Positions 8,937-17,448 of a stretch of 64,000 bases of DNA are shown here, one piece after another. The translations under genes were made by a program, and so were the position numbers. The notes under the pieces are model-generated. The model saw only the letters and a program-made list of their open reading frames with translations. It made no database searches and was not told where the DNA came from. This DNA comes from Indioceanicola profundi (GTDB lineage Bacteria; Pseudomonadota; Alphaproteobacteria; Azospirillales; Azospirillaceae): the NCBI RefSeq assembly GCF_003568845.1, contig NZ_CP030126.1, positions 406,001 to 470,000 of the forward strand, given 5' to 3'. Positions within the stretch are counted from its first letter, which is position 1, and every line of letters starts with the position of its first letter.

Positions 8937-9824
8937 ATGGCTCCGCACTTCGACCGCGTCATCGGCATCGACTGGACCGGGGCGAATCCCGCGAAGGGGA
9001 TCGCCATCGCGGACTGTTCCGCCGATGGGCTGGTGCGGCCCGTTTTCCCCTCCGGCCGGTACTGGCGGCGGGAGGAGGCGGTGGAATGGTTGGCGGGGGA
9101 ACTCGCGGGCGGCGACCGGCTGCTGATCGGGATCGACTGCGCCTTCTCCCTGCCCTGGGTGCCGGGGGTGGGGTATCTGGACGGGCGCGTGCCCGATGTG
9201 GAGGACATCTTCGCCCTCTGGGAGCTGGTGGAGGAGGCGAGCGGCGGAGCGCCCGACCAGTTCGCCGGCCCGGCCGTGCTGGACCCGCGCTTCCATCCCA
9301 GCTTCTGGATCAACGGCCCGATGCCGGACCACTGGGGCGATGGCGATGCCAAGCGCCGGCGGACGGAAGTGGCGGCCGCCGCGACCGGGGCCGGCACGCC
9401 GGTTTCCGTCTTCAAGCTGGCCGCCGCGTCCAAGCAGGTGGGCAAGGCCTCCCTGGCCGGGATGCGCAGCCTGCGCGCGCTGCGCCGGCGGGCGGGAGCC
9501 GGGCGGCTGGCCGTCTGGCCGGCGGAGCCGACGGAGGGCAGGTCGGTGGTGGCGGAGATTTATCCGACCCTGTTCCGGAAGGCGGCCCTGCGCTCCGTCG
9601 TCAAGATCACCGGGCGCGAGGTGCTGGAGCGGGCCGTCCGGCATTTCGGCGCAAGGCTGGACCCGGCGGTGCCGGAAGGGTTCGACGACCATCTCGGCGA
9701 TGCGCTGATCACCGCGGCGGGGCTGCGCTGGCTGATCCAGGAACGGCCGGAGGTCTGGCACCCGCCGGGACTTGCGTCGGACATGGCGCGGCGCGAGGGA
9801 TGGATCTTGGGCGTCCATGGCTGA
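8937..9824 (+). CDS. DUF429-like predicted RNase H-fold protein
   Basis: A 295-residue protein beginning MAPHFDRVIGIDWTGANPAKG, with further acidic motifs LLIGIDCAFSLPW and FDDHLGDALITAAGLRWL. The pattern of an N-terminal GIDW strand plus later Asp residues suits the RNase H-like fold predicted for DUF429, so a nuclease is possible but unproven. I start at the ATG at 8937, 13 bases after the AhpD-like gene; the open frame extends further upstream inside that gene but is not conserved-looking. The pair may be co-transcribed. Confidence 0.65.
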   Translation: MAPHFDRVIGIDWTGANPAKGIAIADCSADGLVRPVFPSGRYWRREEAVEWLAGELAGGDRLLIGIDCAFSLPWVPGVGYLDGRVPDVEDIFALWELVEEASGGAPDQFAGPAVLDPRFHPSFWINGPMPDHWGDGDAKRRRTEVAAAATGAGTPVSVFKLAAASKQVGKASLAGMRSLRALRRRAGAGRLAVWPAEPTEGRSVVAEIYPTLFRKAALRSVVKITGREVLERAVRHFGARLDPAVPEGFDDHLGDALITAAGLRWLIQERPEVWHPPGLASDMARREGWILGVHG

Positions 9825-9932
9825 CTTGCGCCGGCGCCATGCGGCGGGCAGTCTGTCCGTATTTCCGTCAGGTGCCGAATCAATGCCGAACCACCATGAT
9901 GAGCACGCTCCCCGACCCGGGCGGGGACGGGC

Positions 9933-10325
9933 ATGAACCCGTCCCTGACCGGCATCCTGGCGGTGGCCGCGGGCGGTGCGCTGGGGGCGACCGCGCGCTA
10001 CCTGTCGGTCCTCGCCATCGGGCGATGGCTCGGGGCCGGCTTTCCCTGGGGGACGTTCGCGGTGAACGTGGCCGGGTCCTTTGTCATGGGGGTGCTGGCG
10101 GAACTGGCGATGCAGGCTTGGCAGCCCCCGCCGGAGCTGAAGCTGTTCCTGACGGTGGGGGTACTGGGCGGCTTCACCACCTTCTCCAGCTTTTCCCTTG
10201 ATACGGCCCTGCTGATAGAACGGGGTGACTTCTGGGCCGCGGCGGCCTATGTGACGGGCTCCGTCCTGATCTCCATCGCCGCCCTGTTCGCAGGCCTGGC
10301 GCTTACCCGAATGTCCGTCGCATGA
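9933..10325 (+). CDS. crcB: Fluoride-specific ion channel CrcB/Fluc
   Basis: Inner membrane fluoride exporter that works as a dual-topology dimer. The 130-residue protein has four hydrophobic segments and the family signatures: GGALGATARY near the N-terminus, GTFAVNVAGSF with the pore Asn45, and GGFTTFSSF (residues 79-87) with the phenylalanine track. The stop overlaps the next gene's start (ATGA), so it is coupled to the pseudouridine synthase. The 108 bases upstream do not show a clear fluoride riboswitch. Confidence 0.93.
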   Translation: MNPSLTGILAVAAGGALGATARYLSVLAIGRWLGAGFPWGTFAVNVAGSFVMGVLAELAMQAWQPPPELKLFLTVGVLGGFTTFSSFSLDTALLIERGDFWAAAAYVTGSVLISIAALFAGLALTRMSVA

Positions 10326-11323
10326 ACAAGGTCGAAACCCGCATCGTCACCCAGGATGAGGCGGAGATGCGCCTGGACCGCTGGTTCAAGCGGTATTTCC
10401 CGCTGCTGGGCCATGGCGCGCTCCAGAAGCTGCTGCGCACCGGGCAGGTGCGGGTGGATGGCAAGCGGGCGGAAAGCAATACGCGCCTCGCCGCCGGCCA
10501 GTCCATCCGCATCCCGCCCATGCCGGACATCCCGCCCGAAATGCCTGACGCGCCGCCCCGCACGCCGCCCAAGCCGGCGGTGAGTGAGAAGGACGCGGCC
10601 GAGCTGCGCTCCCGCATCCTGTACCGCGATGACGACGTGATCGTGCTGGACAAGCCGGCCGGCCTCGCCACCCAGGGCGGTACGGGGCAGAGTAAGAATC
10701 TGGACGCCATGCTGGACGTGCTGCGCTTCGACGCGGCGGAGCGGCCGCGGCTGGTCCATCGTCTGGACAAGGACACCAGCGGCTGCCTGGTGCTGGCCCG
10801 CACGGCCGCGGCGGCGACGAAGCTGACTGCGGCCTTCCGCTCCCGCGACGCCCGCAAGATCTACTGGGCCGTGACCGTCGGCGTGCCGAAGCCGCACAAG
10901 GGCCGCATCGACCTGCCCGTCGCCAAGGAGGCCGGCACCCGTGGGGAGCGCATGGCCGTGGATGAGGAGGAGGGGCAGTCCGCCCTGACCTACTACACGG
11001 TGGTGGAGCATGCCCATAAGCGGGCGGCCTTCGTGGCGCTGTGGCCGCGTACCGGCCGCACCCACCAGCTCCGCGTCCATATGGACGCCATCGGCACGCC
11101 CATCCTGGGCGACGGGAAATATGCGGGGCAGGGGGCCTTCCTGCCCGGCGACACCGGCCTGCCGCGGCAGCTCCACCTGCATGCCCGCCGGATCGTCATG
11201 CCGCATCCCCGTGGCGGCGCCATCGACGTGACGGCGCCGCTGCCGAAGCATATGCAGCCGGCCTGGGACTATTTCGGGTTCGACGACAACCTGCGCGAGG
11301 ACCCGTTCGCGGAGCTGGACTAA
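10322..11323 (+). CDS. rluC: RluC/RluD-family 23S rRNA pseudouridine synthase
   Basis: Isomerises specific uridines of 23S rRNA to pseudouridine. The 333-residue protein has an N-terminal S4 RNA-binding domain (about 15-75). The catalytic domain carries VHRLDKDTSG, where Asp149 is the nucleophile, and the late motif GRTHQLRVHM. Its position upstream of a HAD phosphatase and an ATP12 homologue is a common alphaproteobacterial arrangement. RluC is the likeliest member, but RluC and RluD cannot be fully separated by eye. It overlaps crcB by 4 bases. Confidence 0.88.
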   Translation: MNKVETRIVTQDEAEMRLDRWFKRYFPLLGHGALQKLLRTGQVRVDGKRAESNTRLAAGQSIRIPPMPDIPPEMPDAPPRTPPKPAVSEKDAAELRSRILYRDDDVIVLDKPAGLATQGGTGQSKNLDAMLDVLRFDAAERPRLVHRLDKDTSGCLVLARTAAAATKLTAAFRSRDARKIYWAVTVGVPKPHKGRIDLPVAKEAGTRGERMAVDEEEGQSALTYYTVVEHAHKRAAFVALWPRTGRTHQLRVHMDAIGTPILGDGKYAGQGAFLPGDTGLPRQLHLHARRIVMPHPRGGAIDVTAPLPKHMQPAWDYFGFDDNLREDPFAELD

Positions 11324-11339
11324 GTCCAGCTCCCCCGGC

Positions 11340-11672
11340 TCAGCAGCCGTTGCCCTCAAGCTGATAGCCGGTGACGATGTCGCTCTGCACCAGAAGCGTT
11401 TCGGTGCAGAAGATCAGCGTGCCGAACTGTGGGTCGCGGGCTGCCTGCATCAGCTTGACCTGCTGCGTGTCGTCGGACAGAGCCACCGTCTGCATGCGCG
11501 CGTAGATGTCCGCGGATGCGATCACCGATTTGCCGGGACGTCCGACAACCTCGGGAGACAGGCGCGCCTGCACCTTCTCCCCGTTCGAGCCGGAGCCGAG
11601 GGCGGTTACACAGCCCGTCAACAGCAAGCTCGCGGAAAGCGCGGGCATCAGTATGGAAGCTGCAACTCTCAT
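11340..11672 (-). CDS. Small predicted lipoprotein, unknown function
   Basis: A 110-residue protein with a signal segment and lipobox LLTGC (Cys near residue 21). The mature part is mixed alpha/beta and ends in GNGC, with one other cysteine in IFCTETL. That leaves two mature cysteines that could form a disulfide. It is convergent with rluC (16-base gap) and its upstream region is unusually AT-rich for this window, consistent with its own promoter. I recognise no family. Confidence 0.6.
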   Translation of the reverse strand: MRVAASILMPALSASLLLTGCVTALGSGSNGEKVQARLSPEVVGRPGKSVIASADIYARMQTVALSDDTQQVKLMQAARDPQFGTLIFCTETLLVQSDIVTGYQLEGNGC

Positions 11673-11913
11673 GGCTATGTTCCACGGCCAAATGGACTAG
11701 ACACAACGTAATATATCCTCGCTTGTTCTGCAACTGCCGACTAAAGGTCAGCTAAATTGTATCTATCTGAAGTACGAGAACTCGGCTCCATGCCCCGCCT
11801 GGGTCGTAGGGAAAGAAGCCCGGCTCTGCGCCCCCTTCGCTTCCGCCGACCCGCTGCCGGTGTTATTCAGCGTGGCTCCGGTCCGGCCGGCATCGCTTCT
11901 CAGGATCCAGTGC

Positions 11914-12588
11914 ATGGTGCTCAAGCTCGCTCTGTTCGATTGTGACGGCACGCTGGTGGACAGCCAGGCGGCCATAGTCGCCGCGATGGAGGCTGGCTTC
12001 GCCGCCGTGGGGCGATCCGCTCCGTCGGCGGAAAGCATCCGCCGCATCGTCGGGCTGTCGCTGGTGGAGGCGGTGGCCCGGCTGATCCCGGAGGAGGATG
12101 CCGCGCTGCATGTGGAGATCGCCGAGGCCTACAAGGCCGCCTTCCAGACCAACCGGCTTGCCGGCCGCCATCCGGAGCCGCTCTATCCCGGGGTGCTCGC
12201 GGCGCTGGACCGGCTGGAGGAAGCCGGCTGCGTGCTGGGCATCGCCACCGGCAAGAGCCGCCGCGGCCTGATCGCCGTGCTGGAGCATCACGGGCTGCGC
12301 GACCGGTTCGTCACACTCCAGACTGCCGACTTCGTCCCCGGCAAGCCTCATCCGGAAATGGTGGAGCGCGCCATGGCGGAGGCAGGAGCGGACCGGCCAG
12401 GAACGGTCATGATCGGCGATACCACCTTTGACATGCAGATGGCCCGGAATGCCCGTGTCTCCGCCCTGGGGGTCACCTGGGGCTATCACGGCGAAGGGGA
12501 GCTGCGGGAGACAGGCGCCCACCGGATCGTCCACGATTATGGCAGCCTGCCTGACGCGGTGCTTGGCCTGATGGCTCCGACACACTAG
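11914..12588 (+). CDS. HAD-superfamily hydrolase, phosphoglycolate phosphatase-like
   Basis: A 224-residue HAD subfamily I phosphatase. The nucleophile motif is FDCDGTL (Asp9 and Asp11). The helical cap follows, then the threonine motif IATGKS, the lysine in GKPHPEMV, and the acidic motif MIGDTTFDMQMA. The start at 11914 is the last ATG before the first strand; the upstream frame is not protein-like. It sits between rluC and the ATP12 gene, an arrangement frequent in alphaproteobacteria. The natural substrate is not evident. Confidence 0.87.
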   Translation: MVLKLALFDCDGTLVDSQAAIVAAMEAGFAAVGRSAPSAESIRRIVGLSLVEAVARLIPEEDAALHVEIAEAYKAAFQTNRLAGRHPEPLYPGVLAALDRLEEAGCVLGIATGKSRRGLIAVLEHHGLRDRFVTLQTADFVPGKPHPEMVERAMAEAGADRPGTVMIGDTTFDMQMARNARVSALGVTWGYHGEGELRETGAHRIVHDYGSLPDAVLGLMAPTH

Positions 12589-12621
12589 CTGTGGTTCCGT
12601 ATCGTTGTTGAGGACCGCGCC

Positions 12622-13317
12622 ATGAAGCGCTTCTACAAGACCGCCACGGCGGAGCAGGCCGGCGAGGGCTGGCAGGTGCTGCTGGACGGCAAGCCGATGC
12701 GTACCCCCGCCAAGGAGATGCTGGTGGTGCCGACCCGACGGCTGGCGGAAGCCATTGCCGCCGAATGGAACGGACAGGGGGAAGAGGTGAAGCCGGCCAC
12801 CATGCCGCTCACCCAGTTCGCCAGCACCACCATCGACGGTGTCCGGAACCGGCGTGACCTGGTGGTGGAAGCCGCCTGCGCCTATGCCGGCAGCGACCTG
12901 CTCTGTTACCGGGCCGACCACCCGCAGGAACTTGCCGACCGGCAGGCCGCCATATGGCAGCCGCTGCTGGACTGGGCCTCGGCCCGCTACGGGGCGACAC
13001 TGGTCCCCACGGCCGGCATCGTCCACCGGCAGCAGGACGAGGCGGCGCTCACGGCATTGCGCCGGGCGGTGGAGGAGTATGATGATTGGCGGCTCTGCGC
13101 ATTGCAGGGCGCTGTCGGCATCAGCGGCTCCCTGATCGTCGCCCTGGCCCTGATGGACGGCCGGCTGACGGCGGAGGAGGTGTTCGCCGTTTCCCAGCTC
13201 GACGAGAGTTTCCAGATCGAGAAATGGGGCGAGGATGCGGAGGCGGCCCGGCGGCGCGCGGCGCTGCGCGCCGATCTTGCGGCGACAGAGGCTTACCTCA
13301 AGCTGCTGGCCGCCTGA
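12622..13317 (+). CDS. ATP12-family F1-ATPase assembly chaperone
   Basis: Bacterial homologue of mitochondrial Atp12, which binds the F1 alpha subunit during ATP synthase assembly; the family is typical of alphaproteobacteria. The 231-residue protein starts KRFYKTATAEQ and contains LDGKPMRTPAK, the MPLTQFASTTID segment and the C-terminal SQLDESFQIEKWGEDAEAAR, all family landmarks. It follows the HAD gene by 33 bases and is probably co-transcribed with it. Confidence 0.9.
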   Translation: MKRFYKTATAEQAGEGWQVLLDGKPMRTPAKEMLVVPTRRLAEAIAAEWNGQGEEVKPATMPLTQFASTTIDGVRNRRDLVVEAACAYAGSDLLCYRADHPQELADRQAAIWQPLLDWASARYGATLVPTAGIVHRQQDEAALTALRRAVEEYDDWRLCALQGAVGISGSLIVALALMDGRLTAEEVFAVSQLDESFQIEKWGEDAEAARRRAALRADLAATEAYLKLLAA

Positions 13318-13425
13318 CCCGGTCGGCTTCGGCGTGTCCGGCCCCTTTTCAGGTTGCGCGCCGGAATGCTATGTCCCTCATCCGTAAAGAGTTGGCGGAT
13401 CACGCCGCCGGTGAGGGAGCGCGCC

Positions 13426-14958
13426 ATGCAGGATATTCTGGAGAAGCTGGAGCAGATGCGGGCCGGAGCCCGGCTGGGCGGCGGCGAGAAGCGCATCGAC
13501 GCGCAGCACGCCAAGGGCAAGCTGACCGCGCGGGAGCGCATCGACGTGCTGCTCGACGAAGGCTCCTTCGAAGAGTGGGACATGTTCGTCGAGCACCGCT
13601 GCACAGATTTCGGCATGGCGGAGCAGAAGGTGCCGGGCGACGGGGTGGTGACCGGCCACGGCACCATCAACGGCCGCCTGGTCTTCGTCTTCTCCCAGGA
13701 TTTCACCGTGTTCGGCGGCTCCCTCTCGGAAGCCCATGCGGAGAAGATCTGCAAGGTGATGGACCAGGCGATGAAGGTGGGCGCACCCGTCATCGGCCTG
13801 AACGACAGCGGCGGGGCGCGCATCCAGGAGGGTGTCGCCTCGCTGGGCGGCTATGCCGAGGTGTTCCAGCGCAACGTGCTGGCCAGCGGCGTGGTCCCGC
13901 AGATTTCCCTCATCATGGGGCCGTGCGCCGGCGGGGCCGTCTATTCGCCGGCCATGACGGACTTCATCTTCATGGTGAAGGACAGCAGCTACATGTTCGT
14001 CACCGGCCCCGACGTGGTGAAGACGGTGACGCACGAGGTGGTGAGTGCGGAAGAGCTTGGCGGGGCCGTGACCCACACCGCCAAGTCCGGCGTCGCCGAC
14101 CTCGCCTTCGAGAACGATGTGGAAGCCCTGCTGCAGGTGCGCCGCTTCGTCGATTTCCTGCCGCTCTCCAACCGGGAGAAGCCGCCGGCGCGGCCGACGC
14201 CGGATGCGGTGGATCGACCCGAACCCTCGCTGGATACGCTGATCCCGGCCAATCCGAACAAGCCCTACGACATGAAGGAGCTGATCCTGAAGGTCGTGGA
14301 CGAGGCCGACTTCTTCGAGATCCAGCCGGACTTCGCCAAGAACATCATCACGGGCTTCGGCCGGATGAACGGCTCCACCGTGGGCTTCGTGGCGAACCAG
14401 CCCACGGTGCTGGCCGGATGCCTGGACATCGACAGCTCCATCAAGGCGGCGCGCTTCGTGCGCTTCTGCGACGCCTTCAACATCCCGATCGTGACCTTCG
14501 TGGACGTGCCGGGCTTCCTGCCGGGCACGGCGCAGGAGTTCAACGGCATCATCAAGCACGGGGCCAAGCTGCTCTTCGCCTATGCCGAGGCCACGGTGCC
14601 CAAGGTCACGGTGATTACCCGCAAGGCCTATGGCGGCGCCTACGACGTGATGGCGTCCAAGCATCTGCGCGGCGACCTGAACTATGCCTGGCCCTCCGCC
14701 GAGATCGCGGTGATGGGGCCGAAGGGCGCGGTGGAGATCATCTTCCGTCAGGACATCGGCGATCAGGCCAAGATCGAGGCCAGGACGGAGGAGTACCGGC
14801 AGAAGTTCGCCAATCCCTTCGTCGCCGCCTCCCGCGGCTATATCGACGACGTCATCATGCCGCACAACACCCGCAAGCGTATCTGCCGGGCGTTGGGCAT
14901 GCTGAAGAACAAGCAGCTCCAGAATCCCTGGAAGAAGCACGACAACCTGCCGCTCTGA
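13426..14958 (+). CDS. pccB: Propionyl-CoA carboxylase, beta (carboxyltransferase) subunit
   Basis: Transfers the carboxyl group from carboxybiotin to propionyl-CoA, giving methylmalonyl-CoA, in the breakdown of Val, Ile, Met and odd-chain acids. The 510-residue protein has both carboxyltransferase halves: N-terminal [13 protein letters not shown] and [13 protein letters not shown]-terminal [13 protein letters not shown] and [23 protein letters not shown] just before ATG 13426 (MQDILEKL) decides the start. The matching alpha subunit is about 7 kb downstream rather than adjacent. Acetyl-CoA as an additional substrate cannot be excluded. Confidence 0.9.
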   Translation: MQDILEKLEQMRAGARLGGGEKRIDAQHAKGKLTARERIDVLLDEGSFEEWDMFVEHRCTDFGMAEQKVPGDGVVTGHGTINGRLVFVFSQDFTVFGGSLSEAHAEKICKVMDQAMKVGAPVIGLNDSGGARIQEGVASLGGYAEVFQRNVLASGVVPQISLIMGPCAGGAVYSPAMTDFIFMVKDSSYMFVTGPDVVKTVTHEVVSAEELGGAVTHTAKSGVADLAFENDVEALLQVRRFVDFLPLSNREKPPARPTPDAVDRPEPSLDTLIPANPNKPYDMKELILKVVDEADFFEIQPDFAKNIITGFGRMNGSTVGFVANQPTVLAGCLDIDSSIKAARFVRFCDAFNIPIVTFVDVPGFLPGTAQEFNGIIKHGAKLLFAYAEATVPKVTVITRKAYGGAYDVMASKHLRGDLNYAWPSAEIAVMGPKGAVEIIFRQDIGDQAKIEARTEEYRQKFANPFVAASRGYIDDVIMPHNTRKRICRALGMLKNKQLQNPWKKHDNLPL

Positions 14959-14973
14959 CAGGCGGGGTGCGAC

Positions 14974-15021
14974 GCCCGTAGGTCCGGCATCGCCCTTTCG
15001 GCGATGCTCCGACCTATGGGC
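14974..15021 (+). terminator. Long imperfect stem-loop downstream of pccB
   Basis: GCCCGTAGGTC (14974-14984) faces GACCTATGGGC (15011-15021) and GCATCGCC (14987-14994) faces GGCGATGC (15000-15007) around a CTTTC loop. The stem has one wobble and a small internal loop. There is no T run, so it may act as an RNA-stabilising 3' hairpin or a factor-dependent terminator rather than a classical one. Confidence 0.5.
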
Positions 15022-15093
15022 TCCTCCGGATAAGCATCCTGTGGTCCTCTCCGAAGGCGCTTTGCACCGGGCTGCCCGGTCGGCTACACTGCC

Positions 15094-15113
15094 TTACCTT
15101 TACGTAAAGGTAA
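15094..15113. promoter_or_regulatory. Perfect 20-bp palindrome, candidate operator of the SCP2 gene
   Basis: TTACCTTTACGTAAAGGTAA is exactly its own reverse complement and ends 32 bases before the SCP2 gene start. The core TTTACGTAAA resembles sites of MerR-family regulators of acyl-CoA and branched-chain degradation (the LiuR type). That link is inference; the perfect symmetry is what the sequence shows. Confidence 0.6.
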
Positions 15114-15145
15114 CCAGCCAGAACCATTTCCCGGGAAGAGCGTCC

Positions 15146-15448
15146 ATGTCCATCGATATGATCGAACAGCAGATGAAGTCGCGTTCCATGCAGTTCGCCG
15201 GGCTGAACGCCGTGGTGAAGTTCGATTTCGGGCAGGAGGGGAGCCTGATCGTCGACGGCAAGACCACGCCCCCGGCCATCGGCCGCACCGGCCCCGATCC
15301 GGACACCACGCTCTCCATCAGCAGCGGCGACTTCATCAAGTTGAGCCAGGGCGACCTGAACCCCACCATGGCCTTCATGACCGGCAAGCTGAAGGTCAGC
15401 GGCAATATGGGCGTCGCCATGAAGCTCTCCTCCATGCTGGAGGATTGA
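15146..15448 (+). CDS. SCP2 sterol-binding domain protein (lipid carrier)
   Basis: A 100-residue stand-alone SCP2 domain. Such proteins bind acyl-CoAs or other lipids in a hydrophobic tunnel, in the cytosol. The motifs GSLIVDGK and the closing LSQGDLNPTMAFMTGKLKVSGNMGVAMKLSSM are diagnostic. ATG 15146 (MSIDMIEQQM) is the start; the upstream frame runs through the palindromic operator. It lies directly after pccB, which suggests a role in fatty acid or branched-chain acyl metabolism, and ends at a clear terminator. Confidence 0.88.
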   Translation: MSIDMIEQQMKSRSMQFAGLNAVVKFDFGQEGSLIVDGKTTPPAIGRTGPDPDTTLSISSGDFIKLSQGDLNPTMAFMTGKLKVSGNMGVAMKLSSMLED

Positions 15449-15483
15449 GACCGGCACGCAGGACAGGCCGATGTTGAATCGAG

Positions 15484-15516
15484 CGCCCCGACGGCAACGG
15501 CGGGGCGTTTTGATTT
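15484..15516 (+). terminator. Rho-independent terminator after the SCP2 gene
   Basis: CGCCCCG (15484-15490) pairs with CGGGGCG (15501-15507) across a 10-base loop and is followed by TTTTGATTT. It lies 36 bases after the stop codon. Confidence 0.8.
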
Positions 15517-15641
15517 AGGAATCCTGAACGTTCGCGTCTGCCGCGCCGATTTGTCTCGCCTTAGCCGTTCCCTTTACCGCTTCCGACTTCGTATTCTGGT
15601 GTTGGGTATCTGGGAACATATGACGGGAAGGATCGGGCGGT

Positions 15642-17426
15642 ATGATCGATGCAGTGAACTTCGCCATCCTGATCGGGGCGGGGCTCATTGTCGTCAGCGT
15701 CTTCACCAGCCTGATCTCCCAGCGTCTCGGGGCCCCCCTGCTTCTGATCTTTCTTGGCATCGGCCTTCTGGCGGGAGAAGACGGTCTACTCGGCATCGAT
15801 TTCGACGACGGGTCGGCGGCCTATTTCATCGGGTCGCTGGCGCTGGCGATCATCCTGTTCGACAGCGGGTTTGAGACCAGGCTTCAAAGCTACCGGCTTG
15901 CGGCCGCCCCCGCCTTGACACTGGCGACTGTCGGGGTGGTATTCACCGCCGGGCTCCTGGGGGCGGCCGCCCACGTGCTGATCGGGCTGGACTGGATCGA
16001 GGCGGTGATGCTCGGGGCCATCGTCGCCTCCACCGACGCCGCGGCCGTGTTCTTCCTGCTCCGTGTCGGGGGGATCACGCTGCGCGAGAGGGTTCGCGCC
16101 ACGTTGGAAATCGAATCGGGGACCAACGACCCGATGGCGATCTTCCTCACTTTGACCCTGGTGGAGCTGGCCGCCGCGCAGGATGGGCTGGGCGGCTTCG
16201 GGTGGGAGCTGGCCTGGACCTTCGTGCAGCAGATGGGGCTTGGCCTCGTATTCGGGTTGGTCGGCGGCATTGTCATCGCCCGGCTGCTGAACCGGCTGCG
16301 CGACCTGGACCCGGGGCTCTATCCCATCGCGGCGCTCAGCATGGCGCTGGTGGTGTTCGCCGCGACCGGCATGCTGGGCGGCAGCGGCTTCCTGGCGGCC
16401 TATCTGGCCGGGCTGGTGGCCGGGAACCGGCGCATCCGCCATGCGCCCCGGCTGCGCCGCTTCCAGGTCGGCATGAGCTGGCTGGCCCAGATCGGCATGT
16501 TCCTCACGCTTGGTCTGCTGGCGACGCCGTCCCAGTTCGGGGTGGTGGCGCTGCCGGCCGTGCTGTTGGCGCTGATCCTGATCTTCGTCGCCCGGCCGCT
16601 GGCGGTCTGGCTCTGCCTGCTGCCCTTCGGCTTTTCAGGGCGGGAGATCGGCTTCGTCGGCTGGGTCGGCCTGCGCGGGGCCGTGTCCATCCTGCTGGCG
16701 ATCCTGCCGACCATCGGCGGGGTGCAGAATGGCGGGGTCTATTTCAACGTGGTCTTCATCATGGTCCTGGCTTCCCTGCTGATCCAGGGCTGGACCATCG
16801 GCTTCGCCGCCCGCCGTCTGCGTCTGGTCGTGCCGCCGCGCATCGGTCCGGTGGACAGGCTGGAGCTGGAGCTGCCCGGTGATGCCGGCCAGGAGGTGGT
16901 GGCCTACCGCATCCATGCCGACAGCCCGCTGTCGAAGGGGGAGCGCATCCCGCGCTGGGCGCGGCCGCACCTGATCGTGCGCGGCGACAAGACGCTGAAG
17001 ATCCATAATGCCGGTTCGTTGCAGGCCGGCGACCATGTCTATCTCTTCGCCTCACCACGGCAGGTGGAACTGCTGGACAAGATCTATGCCGGCCCGGCCG
17101 TGGTTGAGGACCGGACCTTTTATGGCGATTTCCCGCTGCCGGCGGACGCCAAGCTGGGCGATCTGGCACGCCAGTACGGGATCGTGGTGGATGGCGCGGA
17201 CACGGAGGCCTGCATCGGCGACCTGCTGATGCGGGAGTTCAACAACCGTCCGGAGTTGGGCGACAGGATGTCCCTCGGTCCCATCGACCTCGTGGTGCGC
17301 TCGCTGGACGATGGCGGGGCCGTGGCGGATGTCGGGATCGTGCTCGATCCGGAAGGGGAGGCGCAGCCGCCGGTCCGCGCCGGCTGGCTGGGTTGGCTGT
17401 TCCGGCGGGGCGGCCCCATCGCATGA
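15642..17426 (+). CDS. K+/H+ antiporter, CPA1 family (NhaP2/CvrA-type)
   Basis: Inner membrane cation/proton antiporter, 594 residues. About 12 hydrophobic segments fill residues 1-390, with the conserved acidic transport site in the stretch GTNDPMAIFLTL and the second-helix motif GIGLLAGEDGLLGI. The cytosolic tail has a TrkA-C/RCK-C-like domain (about 405-480) and a CorC/HlyC-like region (about 490-575), the domain order of NhaP2-type potassium/proton antiporters. It is convergent with the cyd operon. Na+ transport is an alternative, but the regulatory tail favours K+. Confidence 0.85.
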   Translation: MIDAVNFAILIGAGLIVVSVFTSLISQRLGAPLLLIFLGIGLLAGEDGLLGIDFDDGSAAYFIGSLALAIILFDSGFETRLQSYRLAAAPALTLATVGVVFTAGLLGAAAHVLIGLDWIEAVMLGAIVASTDAAAVFFLLRVGGITLRERVRATLEIESGTNDPMAIFLTLTLVELAAAQDGLGGFGWELAWTFVQQMGLGLVFGLVGGIVIARLLNRLRDLDPGLYPIAALSMALVVFAATGMLGGSGFLAAYLAGLVAGNRRIRHAPRLRRFQVGMSWLAQIGMFLTLGLLATPSQFGVVALPAVLLALILIFVARPLAVWLCLLPFGFSGREIGFVGWVGLRGAVSILLAILPTIGGVQNGGVYFNVVFIMVLASLLIQGWTIGFAARRLRLVVPPRIGPVDRLELELPGDAGQEVVAYRIHADSPLSKGERIPRWARPHLIVRGDKTLKIHNAGSLQAGDHVYLFASPRQVELLDKIYAGPAVVEDRTFYGDFPLPADAKLGDLARQYGIVVDGADTEACIGDLLMREFNNRPELGDRMSLGPIDLVVRSLDDGGAVADVGIVLDPEGEAQPPVRAGWLGWLFRRGGPIA

Positions 17427-17448
17427 CCGCCCCGTTCCGTGCGCCGCG

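Noticed and set aside
9826..9932. Possible fluoride riboswitch ahead of crcB
   Set aside because: I could not find the conserved pseudoknot elements in order; only a loose GATGAG resemblance exists.
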